This document shows, in pieces, positions 25,761-33,224 of a stretch of DNA of 39,080 nucleotides. The DNA is from Odoribacter sp. (GTDB lineage: Bacteria > Bacteroidota > Bacteroidia > Bacteroidales > Marinifilaceae): NCBI GenBank assembly GCA_020024465.1, contig JAHHTT010000017.1, positions 1 through 39,080 of the forward strand. The letters run 5' to 3'. The position numbers were made by a program, and so were the translations under genes. Position 1 is the stretch's first letter; each line of letters opens with the position of its first letter. The notes below the pieces were generated by a model. That model did no database searches and had not been told where the DNA came from. It saw only the letters and a program-made list of their open reading frames with translations.

Positions 25761-27059
25761 CTAATGGTTATAATATTTATTTCTGGCGTAGCGTCGTGCA
25801 AAAATGTTTGGAATGGCTACACCTAAAGAAATGCAAAGTATGATTAATGCAGAATTGATACCATTGAAAAAGGCATTTGTGACTTCTCCTATAACACCTT
25901 GCAGATTGATGAATGCGAATAGGGAACGGTACATCAGGACACCGGGAATCATAGGAATTACAGATGGAATTGCAAGTACGTGAATGGGTACATCAAAATA
26001 GTGTGCGGCTTTGATAGCGATTAAACTGACAACGATGCTTCCAATAAAAGATCCGATTATGGGACCATATCCTAAGTTTAAATTTACAAAATTTCGGGTG
26101 CATATTGCAATAATACCTCCTATTGCAACAACCCATAACAGATTCCGTTGGATATTGAAAATCATTGAGAAACCCATAGCTGCAATGGCTGCAGCTATGG
26201 CATATATATAGTATGGATCGTGTGTGACTATACTAAGTACGCTAAATTTATGATCAATTTCCATATCATTCATGACTAATATCCGGATGGCAAAAGCAAT
26301 TCCGAATGTCATGGCTCCCATGATTACGATTGTATTGGCGGCTCGTGTGATGCCGACTAGCAGATGATTGTCTATCATATCATCGACAAAGTTGATTAAT
26401 GGAACTCCGGGGACAATGAATAAAGCACATGCCAGAAGTGGTTGAAAGGGTGTTATGGATAGTCCGGAGAAAGAAGATGCATATGCCAGACAGGTAGATA
26501 TAAATGCCGAGATAGCAATGCTCATATATACATTGATGCCTTTTTCTATACAGTAGGTGCGGATATAGAAACCGATGGATGCACAGAGTGAAGTAAATAA
26601 GAAGGCTATCCAGTCGCAACCAAATAATTTACAGAATCCGCCACAAGCAAAGCCTGCTCCAATTGCAACAATGTTAGGAAGATAGTTGCGTGGTTGGTGG
26701 GCTATCTGCCGAAGTTCTTCTTCATATTGTGCGAGTGTGTAGTTTTCTTTGAGAGCTTTCCTGGATAGTCGGCTGATATCGGTAATGGTGGTCATATTGA
26801 TTCCATGTTTCTGGCATTTTTGAAATTTGGAAAAGGAATTACTTTCATCACTGACATTTATCATAATCATGGTCCACCGAATATCCAGATGAAGTTTTTC
26901 TTCTGGAATTTCCATAAAAACGGCAACTCGTTTCATGGTACGTTCAATGCGGTTAGTGTCGGCAGCACTTTCCATTAATAGTTTGCCGGTGCGAAGTAAT
27001 AAATCCAATTTTTTCCGTAGTAACGGAATGTTGGAGTTTATGGGAGTATCGTTGTTCAT
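25761..27059 (-). CDS. ThrE-like threonine/serine exporter family protein
   Basis: This 432-residue protein fits the fused form of the ThrE family: an N-terminal cytoplasmic-plus-membrane part (DUF1212) with ESAADTNRIERTMKRVA (about residues 33-49), then about ten hydrophobic helices, the last five forming the second (DUF3815-like) half with FDVPIHVLAIPSVIPMIPG and LGVAIPN. Family members export threonine and serine or similar small molecules. It starts 27 nt after the carboxyltransferase gene, so it is probably the last gene of the carboxylase operon. What it carries there, an amino acid or an organic acid, is not shown by the sequence. Confidence 0.82.
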   Translation of the reverse strand: MNNDTPINSNIPLLRKKLDLLLRTGKLLMESAADTNRIERTMKRVAVFMEIPEEKLHLDIRWTMIMINVSDESNSFSKFQKCQKHGINMTTITDISRLSRKALKENYTLAQYEEELRQIAHQPRNYLPNIVAIGAGFACGGFCKLFGCDWIAFLFTSLCASIGFYIRTYCIEKGINVYMSIAISAFISTCLAYASSFSGLSITPFQPLLACALFIVPGVPLINFVDDMIDNHLLVGITRAANTIVIMGAMTFGIAFAIRILVMNDMEIDHKFSVLSIVTHDPYYIYAIAAAIAAMGFSMIFNIQRNLLWVVAIGGIIAICTRNFVNLNLGYGPIIGSFIGSIVVSLIAIKAAHYFDVPIHVLAIPSVIPMIPGVLMYRSLFAFINLQGVIGEVTNAFFNGINSALIILCISLGVAIPNIFARRYARNKYYNH

Positions 27060-27086
27060 TGTTATGACTATTGTGAATTTGGTGTT

Positions 27087-28628
27087 TTATAGAGGTATAT
27101 TTCCGTGTTTTTTAGGTGGGTTGCTTTGACTTTTGTTTTTTGCCATTTCAAGTGCTTGTATTAATTTGTAACGGGTTTGGCTGGGCATGATGATTTCATC
27201 GATGAATCCCAATTCAGCAGCCCGGTATGGATTTGAAAATTCTTCATTATATATTTCCATTGCCTGGGATTTTTCAGCTTCGCTGCTGTTTCTATATAAA
27301 ATGTTAACGGCTCCTTCTGCTCCCATGACGGCAATTTCAGCCATCGGGTAAGCTAGATTGATATCTGCTCCGGTTGGTTTGCTTGCCATGACGATATAGG
27401 CTCCGCCGTAGGCTTTGCGTGTGATTAATGTGATTTTGGGAACAGTAGCTTCAGCGTACGCATATACGATTTTTGCTCCGTGACGTATGATGCCGTTATG
27501 TTCTTGTTGGCATCCGGGCAAGAATCCGGGCACATCTTCAAAGGTGATTAAAGGAATATTGAAACAATCACAGAATCGGATAAATCGGGCTGCTTTATCT
27601 GAAGCGTCAATATCCAGAACTCCAGCCAGATATGCCGGCTGATTTGCTACGATTCCCACAGATTGACCTCCTAAATGTGCAAATCCGACAACAACATTCT
27701 TGGCAAAATGAGGCATAACTTCAAAGAAATAGTGATTGTCCATGACGGGTTCAATGATGTCTTTGATGTCATAAGGAATGTTAGGACTGTCGGGAATGAG
27801 GTTTTGTAATGTTTCAATCTCCCTGTGTATGTCGTCGGTACAAGCCTGGGTAGGGGCATCCTCCATATTGTTGGAAGGGAGAAAACTGAGCAGTTCGCGG
27901 ATACTCATAAGGGTCTCTTCTTCACTGTTGCACATAAAATGGGTGACACCGCTTTTACTGCTGTGTATGTAGGCTCCGCCCAGTTCTTCTTTGTCAATTG
28001 TTTCGTGTGTCACTGCTTTGACGACATCAGGACCTGTAATGAACATGTGGCTTTTTTCTTTTACCATGAAGATGAAGTCCGTAAGTGCTGGAGAGTAACA
28101 GGCTCCTCCTGCGCAAGGTCCCAAAATAGCCGATATTTGAGGTATGACTCCGGAGGCCATGGTATTTTGATAAAAAATGGATGCATATCCTGCCAGACTG
28201 CCGATTCCTTCTTGAATACGTGCTCCTCCTGAATCATTTAGGGCAATGATGGGAGCACCGTTTTTTAGAGCCAGACTTTGCACTTTGACAATTTTGGCGG
28301 CATTGGTTTGACTGAGTGTGCCTCCATATGCCGTAAAATCGTAGGCATAAACGAAAACGGGGCGACCTTCAATTTTGCCATATCCGGAAACAAGACCGTC
28401 TCCCGGTATCTTTTTCTTTTCCATACTGAAATTGGTACAACGATGAATAACAAATTTGTCTAATTCTACAAATGTACCCTTGTCTAACAGCATTTCAATA
28501 CGTTCGCGGGCTGTCAGGCGGCCGGATTCATGTTGTTTTGCAATTTGATTGATACCTCCGCCTAAAGAGGCTGCTTTATCCAGTTCTTCAAATTTTTTAT
28601 ATAATTTCTCTTTTTCCATTTTCTTCAT
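27087..28628 (-). CDS. Carboxyltransferase subunit of a biotin-dependent acyl-CoA carboxylase (propionyl-CoA carboxylase beta / methylmalonyl-CoA decarboxylase alpha type)
   Basis: This subunit moves the carboxyl group between biotin and an acyl-CoA, most likely propionyl-CoA/methylmalonyl-CoA. The 513-residue protein (510 if the ATG at 28619 is used) has RLTARERIEMLLDKGTF near the N-terminus, the crotonase-fold oxyanion regions NDSGGARIQEGIGSLAGY (about 127-144) and AILGPCAGGACYSPALTD, and in the second half DVPGFLPGCQQEHNGIIRHG and KAYGGAYIVMASKPTGAD. The start overlaps the end of the biotin carrier gene by 23-32 nt, implying coupled translation. With a separate biotin carboxylase and carrier it forms a complete three-subunit enzyme. 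Direction, carboxylation or decarboxylation, cannot be told from sequence. Confidence 0.92.
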   Translation of the reverse strand: MKKMEKEKLYKKFEELDKAASLGGGINQIAKQHESGRLTARERIEMLLDKGTFVELDKFVIHRCTNFSMEKKKIPGDGLVSGYGKIEGRPVFVYAYDFTAYGGTLSQTNAAKIVKVQSLALKNGAPIIALNDSGGARIQEGIGSLAGYASIFYQNTMASGVIPQISAILGPCAGGACYSPALTDFIFMVKEKSHMFITGPDVVKAVTHETIDKEELGGAYIHSSKSGVTHFMCNSEEETLMSIRELLSFLPSNNMEDAPTQACTDDIHREIETLQNLIPDSPNIPYDIKDIIEPVMDNHYFFEVMPHFAKNVVVGFAHLGGQSVGIVANQPAYLAGVLDIDASDKAARFIRFCDCFNIPLITFEDVPGFLPGCQQEHNGIIRHGAKIVYAYAEATVPKITLITRKAYGGAYIVMASKPTGADINLAYPMAEIAVMGAEGAVNILYRNSSEAEKSQAMEIYNEEFSNPYRAAELGFIDEIIMPSQTRYKLIQALEMAKNKSQSNPPKKHGNIPL

Positions 28629-29136
28629 TGTTTATAAGTTCCAATTTTATTAATACTTGATTGGCATTGACCGTTTCCCCTTCACTGACAAGGATTTCAG
28701 CTATCCGACAATCCGAACTTACTTTATAGTTGCTTTGCATTTTCATCGCTTCAAGTACCATGACAATGTCGCCGGCATGGACTATGTCACCTTCATGGAT
28801 GGGAATTTTTACAATTTTGCCGGGCATTGGAGAAATGAGCCTGTCATTCTGTTTTTCCTCATTGTTTTTTTTCATGCGCAGGTATTTGGCTTGCGAATCG
28901 ATGATATCTATTGAATGTGAGGCGAAGAGTGTGTTGACTTGATAACTTTTCCCATTTTTGGAACGGATAAGTTCTGCGTTATAGGAATGTCCGTCATGCA
29001 GTATGGAACAAGCTCCATTTTCAGCCATTACGATGTCTACGTTGTAGGCTTTGCCGTCAATGCTGAGTTGTACATTATTGCCTTCTTTATTGAGCAGTGA
29101 TATATTTGCTATTCGTTTTCCGATATGTATTTCCAT
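28597..29136 (-). CDS. Biotin carboxyl carrier protein of the acyl-CoA carboxylase
   Basis: This protein carries the swinging biotin between carboxylase and carboxyltransferase subunits. The C-terminal 75 residues form a biotinyl domain with PMPGKIVKI and the biotinylation motif EAMKMQ (lysine near residue 132). The N-terminal 95 residues, rich in beta strands and ending in a Lys/Glu/Asn linker (KKNNEEKQNDR), resemble the linking region found ahead of biotinyl domains in propionyl-CoA carboxylase and decarboxylase chains. Length is 179 residues. It follows the biotin carboxylase by 17 nt and overlaps the carboxyltransferase gene. Confidence 0.92.
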   Translation of the reverse strand: MEIHIGKRIANISLLNKEGNNVQLSIDGKAYNVDIVMAENGACSILHDGHSYNAELIRSKNGKSYQVNTLFASHSIDIIDSQAKYLRMKKNNEEKQNDRLISPMPGKIVKIPIHEGDIVHAGDIVMVLEAMKMQSNYKVSSDCRIAEILVSEGETVNANQVLIKLELINNEENGKREII

Positions 29137-29153
29137 TTTAACAGGTAATATTT

Positions 29154-30671
29154 TTATATTCTAAGAACTCCTTTTTGTAATCCGAATTCACGCCAGCGGC
29201 TAATAGGGCGGTTGTCTGTTGTCAGGTTGGATGTGTTTTCTTCCAGATTCATCAGATAATCCATATAGGCGGCAATCATGGCAATGTTTTCTGATTCGTC
29301 TTGCTCTTCGGGATGTACCGGATATTGCAACTCTTCATTATGTTTGTCAATGAAGGAGGTATCGTATTTGCCGTTTTCAAAATCTGGGATGTCCATGATG
29401 TGTCTGAGATAGCTGATATTTGTTTTCAATCCGGTGATTTTATATTCATGCAAGACGCGACGCATTCTTTCCAGGGCATATGTCCGGTTGGTGGCCCATA
29501 CAATCAGTTTGCCGATCATAGGATCATAATATACAGGTATTTCATATCCTTCGTACACATAGCTGTCGATTCGTACGCCGATACCGTTAGGTTCTGTTAG
29601 TTGGCGGATAATACCGGGCGAAGGCATGAAATTATGCTTGGTGTCTTCGGCACAGATACGGCATTCAATGGCATGTCCGCGTTGGATGATATCTTCTTGC
29701 CGTAAATGTAGCGGTTTATTGTCTGCGATGCGGATTTGTTCTTTCACCAAGTCGATTCCTAACACTTCTTCTGTGATTGGATGTTCCACCTGTAAGCGGG
29801 TATTCATTTCAAGAAAGTAAAAATTCTGATCCTTATCTACCAGGAATTCAATGGTTCCTGCTCCTGAATACCGGACCGCTTTGGCTGCTGCAACTGCTTT
29901 TTCGCCCATTTGCCGGCGTAGTTCTTGAGAGATAAATGGAGAAGGGCTTTCTTCAATGATTTTTTGGTTGCGTCGTTGGATGGAACATTCGCGTTCACAA
30001 AGATGAATGATATTTCCTTGATTATCTCCCAGAATTTGAAATTCTATGTGATGTGGATTTTCAATGAATTTTTCTAAATAGACCGTATCGTCACCAAAAG
30101 AGGAGAGCGATTCCATCCGGGCAACATTGTATAGTTCTTCTATGTCTTCTTCCCGATGAATGAGCCGCATCCCTTTTCCGCCTCCGCCCATGGATGCTTT
30201 CAGCATGACAGGAAAACCGATTTCACGGCAAAGGCGGATGGCTTCTTCTGCGTTTTGTAAAGGCTTTTGTGTGCCTGGAACAACGGGGACGTCTGCTTCT
30301 ATCATTCGTTTGCGGGCTGCTATTTTATCTCCCATTGCTTCCATTGTTTCTGCTGTCGGACCAATGAAAATAATGCCTTCCTGTTGACAACGGCGTGCGA
30401 AGTCCGCATTTTCAGATAAGAATCCATAGCCTGGATGAATTGCGTCTACATTGTGTTGTTTGGCTGCTTGAATGATCTTTTCGACATTCAGGTAGCTGTC
30501 TTTGGCTGTTGCTGAACCTATGAAGGCAGCTTCGTCGGCGTAGAGTACGTGCCGTGCTGTCCGATCTGCTTCAGAAAAGACAGCTACTGAACGTATTCCC
30601 ATTTCCCGACAGGAGCGAATGACTCTGACAGCGATTTCGCCCCGATTGGCAATCAGTATTTTCTGTATCAT
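29154..30671 (-). CDS. Biotin carboxylase subunit (ATP-grasp)
   Basis: This enzyme carboxylates biotin on the carrier protein using ATP and bicarbonate. The 505-residue protein begins at the ATG at 30671 (MIQKILIANRGEIAVRVIRS), the standard start of the family; an earlier in-frame ATG at 30692 would add seven atypical residues. Motifs are the ATP-grasp loop KASMGGGGKGMR, HHIEFQILGD, the catalytic stretch FLEMNTRLQVEHPITE, and the C-terminal ECRICAED. The last 50 residues extend past the usual AccC length of about 450, as in propionyl-CoA-type carboxylases. It lies 60 nt after a riboswitch-controlled transporter, with a hairpin between them. Confidence 0.93.
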   Translation of the reverse strand: MIQKILIANRGEIAVRVIRSCREMGIRSVAVFSEADRTARHVLYADEAAFIGSATAKDSYLNVEKIIQAAKQHNVDAIHPGYGFLSENADFARRCQQEGIIFIGPTAETMEAMGDKIAARKRMIEADVPVVPGTQKPLQNAEEAIRLCREIGFPVMLKASMGGGGKGMRLIHREEDIEELYNVARMESLSSFGDDTVYLEKFIENPHHIEFQILGDNQGNIIHLCERECSIQRRNQKIIEESPSPFISQELRRQMGEKAVAAAKAVRYSGAGTIEFLVDKDQNFYFLEMNTRLQVEHPITEEVLGIDLVKEQIRIADNKPLHLRQEDIIQRGHAIECRICAEDTKHNFMPSPGIIRQLTEPNGIGVRIDSYVYEGYEIPVYYDPMIGKLIVWATNRTYALERMRRVLHEYKITGLKTNISYLRHIMDIPDFENGKYDTSFIDKHNEELQYPVHPEEQDESENIAMIAAYMDYLMNLEENTSNLTTDNRPISRWREFGLQKGVLRI

Positions 30672-30703
30672 ACTATAAGTTTGTATATCCATAACATATA
30701 AAT

Positions 30704-30741
30704 AAAAAACGTGTTTTGCATGAAGCTGTTGCTATGCAAAA
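30704..30741 (-). terminator. Possible terminator or attenuating hairpin between transporter and carboxylase operon
   Basis: On the minus strand TTTTGCATAGC and GCT-TC-ATGCAAAA pair over 11 positions with a 2-nt bulge around AACA. Six Ts follow after a 4-nt gap (CACG). The hairpin includes the stop codon of the transporter gene. It could end the riboswitch transcript or let part of it continue into the carboxylase genes. Confidence 0.45.
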
Positions 30742-32414
30742 AAGAGAACAAGCAATTGGGCCGCCAATACACGAAGGAACATCGTCAGCGGATAGACGGT
30801 GGCATATCCGACCGAGGGTGCATCCGTGGTGGTTTGATCGGAGGAAAATGCCAATGCCGGAGGATTGGTAGATGCTCCTGAAAGTACTCCTATGAGGGTA
30901 TAATAGTTGAGTTTGTATATTTTTTTACCGATGATTCCTGCAACGAGCAATGGAAGAACGGTGATGACGGCTCCGTAAAGAATCCATATATATCCGCCAT
31001 TGAGAATGGTAGGAACGAAATTTTCACCGGCACCTAAACCGACTCCGGCAAGGAAAAGGGATATGCCGGTTTCGCGGAGCATAAGGTTGGCACTCATCGT
31101 GGTATAAGTCACCATTTTATAATAAGGACCATATCTGCCGATCAGTATTGCGACGATTAACGGGCCTCCCGCCAGACCGAGCTTGACGGGTTGTGGAATG
31201 CCGGGGAAATGGAAAGAGAGACTGCCGAGCAATACTCCGAGAGCAATACCGGTAAAGATGGCAATCAGGTTGGGATGGTTCAGTCGTTTTAATGAATTAC
31301 CGAAGCGTCGTTCTGCTTGCATAACTGATAATTCGGGGCCGACAACCGTGACACGGTCACCTAATTGTAAGGGAAGGTTACCGGCAGCAACCAGATCTAT
31401 GCCTGCTCGGTTGACGCGGGTGATGGTCACTCCACAGGATGAGCGGATTTGCAGTTCGGACAAACGTTTCCCGTTTAATTCTGGCTTCGTGATTAGTATT
31501 TTGCGTGAAATCATATCTTTGGAAATGTCATGCCAGTTCATTTCCACTGGGACTCCTATCAGTGCGGTAATGGCTTCTATATCGTTTTGTGTGGTAATTA
31601 CCAGTATTTTATCGCCGCAATGCAGAATGGTATGTGTATCGACCAATTCCGGTTGACTGTCGGCATGGCAGATGCGTGACACAACAAATTCGCGTGTGGC
31701 CAGTCGGTGCAGATCAGCGATGCTTTTACCTTCCAGTGCCTGGTTGATTACCTCCAGAGTCACTCTGACGGTCGTCGGGTTTTGGTGGGAATCCGCACCG
31801 GCACTGGCTTTTTCCTCTTCGCTTTGTGTGTTGATGTGTAGCAGGTGGCGCAACAGTAGAATAGTCAGAATGGCTCCGACTACCCCTAATGGATAAGCGA
31901 CGGCATAACCGGTGGCGATATCAACGGCATCAGCTCCTAAATGGATGTCGCTGTAAGCCTGTTGGGCGGCTCCCAGACCGGGGGTATTGGTCACTGCTCC
32001 CGACATGATGCCGACCATGGTTGTAATGGGCAATCCTGTGATATAATATAATGCCAGTGTGACAGCCACTCCCGACAATACGATGATGGCTGCAAGTTTG
32101 TTCAGAGTGATGCCCCCTTTGCGGAATGAAGCGAAAAATCCGGGGCCTACCTGCAGACCGATGGAATAGACAAAGAGAATCAGACCGAATTCTTTCATAA
32201 AGTGAAGCAGGTGTTCATTGACATTCAAACCGAAATGCCCGAATGCAATGCCAATGAATAGAATTCCGGTGACGCCTAAAGAGATGCCGGCAATTTTCAT
32301 TTTCCCAAGCATGATACCCAGGGTGATGACCAGAGATAAAATCAGAATAGAGTGGGCTACGCCGCCACCCCAAAGGGATTCGTTACCCCATAACAGATGA
32401 TCCAGCAATTCCAT
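30732..32414 (-). CDS. AspT/YidE/YbjL-type transporter (aspartate:alanine exchanger, AAE family) under a cobalamin riboswitch
   Basis: This 560-residue inner-membrane carrier has the AAE layout: a first membrane domain of about five helices (residues 15-190, with FVYSIGLQVGPGFFASF and GAVTNTPGLGAAQQAY), a cytoplasmic middle with two TrkA-C/RCK-type domains (about 210-290 and 295-378), and a second membrane domain (about 385-560) repeating the first (LFLAGVGLGAGENFV, GVLSGASTNPPALAF). Characterised members include the aspartate:alanine antiporter AspT and the succinate exporter SucE1; E. coli YidE and YbjL are unassigned. A cobalamin riboswitch lies immediately upstream on the same strand, so expression should fall when B12 is plentiful. 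The carboxylase operon follows in the same direction. Substrate is inferred, not shown: succinate or another dicarboxylate is my preferred guess. Confidence 0.85.
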   Translation of the reverse strand: MELLDHLLWGNESLWGGGVAHSILILSLVITLGIMLGKMKIAGISLGVTGILFIGIAFGHFGLNVNEHLLHFMKEFGLILFVYSIGLQVGPGFFASFRKGGITLNKLAAIIVLSGVAVTLALYYITGLPITTMVGIMSGAVTNTPGLGAAQQAYSDIHLGADAVDIATGYAVAYPLGVVGAILTILLLRHLLHINTQSEEEKASAGADSHQNPTTVRVTLEVINQALEGKSIADLHRLATREFVVSRICHADSQPELVDTHTILHCGDKILVITTQNDIEAITALIGVPVEMNWHDISKDMISRKILITKPELNGKRLSELQIRSSCGVTITRVNRAGIDLVAAGNLPLQLGDRVTVVGPELSVMQAERRFGNSLKRLNHPNLIAIFTGIALGVLLGSLSFHFPGIPQPVKLGLAGGPLIVAILIGRYGPYYKMVTYTTMSANLMLRETGISLFLAGVGLGAGENFVPTILNGGYIWILYGAVITVLPLLVAGIIGKKIYKLNYYTLIGVLSGASTNPPALAFSSDQTTTDAPSVGYATVYPLTMFLRVLAAQLLVLFFA

Positions 32415-32499
32415 AATTGATGCTTTTATGTATATCCAAAAAAATGTTTGTAAATGTCACCGATATTGAGAGCCTAACCCACGAGTACTGTCAATGTCG

Positions 32500-32676
32500 A
32501 ATTGATTTGGCAGGTCTTCTGACTTACTCATGTTCCGCTACCTTCCCGATGTTCATCAGTGGTATAAGACTTGCGGAACCGGCAATGAGTTCACAGCTAC
32601 GGGATAGTTCGGGATTTTCACCCGATTCCCTTTTCACTTTCGTTCACGACGGAACTAAAGCACCAAATCCGGTTGC
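32500..32676 (-). ncRNA. Cobalamin (B12) riboswitch in front of the AAE-family transporter
   Basis: On the minus strand the sequence has the hallmarks of the class: the conserved 3' segment AGTCAGAAGACCTGCC (32524-32509), a B12-box region GTAGCTGTGAACTC (32600-32587), and a central GGGTGAAAATCCCGAAC stretch. The closing P1 stem can form between GATTTGG near the transcript start (32669-32663) and CCAAATC just after the 3' motif (32510-32504). The aptamer begins at the predicted transcription start, and its end is about 90 nt before the transporter ATG. I see no strong T-tailed terminator in that gap, so control may act on translation or through a structure I could not resolve. Confidence 0.92.
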
Positions 32677-32706
32677 AAAGGTAAGGATTAATTTTAAACT
32701 GGCAAC
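32676..32706 (-). promoter_or_regulatory. Promoter of the transporter riboswitch transcript
   Basis: On the minus strand GTTG (32706-32703), a 19-nt spacer and TACCTTTG (32683-32676) match the Bacteroidales consensus with one mismatch. The expected start, near 32670, begins the RNA at GGATTTGG, the 5' half of the riboswitch P1 stem. Confidence 0.7.
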
Positions 32707-32761
32707 ACCGGACGTTTTTTTATTGATGTCCCTTTACCCTCTCTCTTCCCTCTCACGTTTT

Positions 32762-32787
32762 TCCGTTCTATGTCCGTTCTATGTCCG
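32762..32787. repeat. Short tandem repeat between the two divergent B12 promoters
   Basis: The 11-mer TCCGTTCTATG occurs twice in tandem and a third copy begins (TCCG). It lies in the non-coding stretch 32707-32898 between the two divergent promoters, in which I see no gene or other structure. Confidence 0.7.
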
Positions 32788-32898
32788 AAGCTCATCCGAA
32801 CAAGAAGTGTTTGGATACGGAGAAGGTTGCCGTTATCATGGGAGTAAGAAGGGTGGAGAGTAAAAAAAGTGCGATATCAATATAATTCTGTTAAATGA

Positions 32899-32929
32899 TT
32901 TTTATAATGAAAGATTAATTGTATTTTTG
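32899..32929 (+). promoter_or_regulatory. Promoter of the B12 uptake operon
   Basis: TATTTTTG at 32922-32929 is a perfect -7. A TTTT at 32899-32902, one mismatch from TTTG, lies 19 nt upstream. The transcript would start near 32936, at the 5' edge of the second riboswitch. Confidence 0.6.
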
Positions 32930-32930
32930 T

Positions 32931-33122
32931 GTTGTCTTGGTTTCGGACCGATTACCAACTGTCGGAATCCGGATGAAAGGGGGAATCCGGTGTGAATCCG
33001 GAACAGATCCACTGCTGTGAGTTTCTATAACCTTTTCGGCAATCGTTGTCCACTGTCCTGGGATGATAGGATGGGAAGGAAGTCGGGGAGGGAAACAAGT
33101 CAGAAGACCTGCCATTGACAAT
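32931..33122 (+). ncRNA. Cobalamin (B12) riboswitch in front of the B12 uptake operon
   Basis: The + strand carries AGTCAGAAGACCTGCC at 33098-33113 and a B12 box-like CCACTGCTGTGAG at 33008-33020, preceded by GGGGGAATCCGGTGTGAATCC. P1 can close between GTTGTC (32931-32936) and GACAAT (33117-33122). About 100 nt separate the aptamer from the first gene at 33225. No clear T-tailed terminator is visible there; the TTCAA/TTGAA pairing around 33135-33156 may belong to the expression platform. Uptake genes downstream should be shut off by sufficient cobalamin. Confidence 0.93.
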
Positions 33123-33224
33123 ATTGTTTAACGTTCAAGGGGAAGGCGAGCGTTGAATCGGTTGATACTTGTATTTTTTTGTGACGATTCTGTAGTGCTT
33201 TTTCTTTGATGAATTTCGGGCGAA

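Noticed and set aside
32417..32863. 148-codon open frame on + across the transporter riboswitch
   Set aside because: It covers the reverse complement of the cobalamin aptamer and the tandem repeat, has no recognisable domain, and is better explained as non-coding regulatory DNA.
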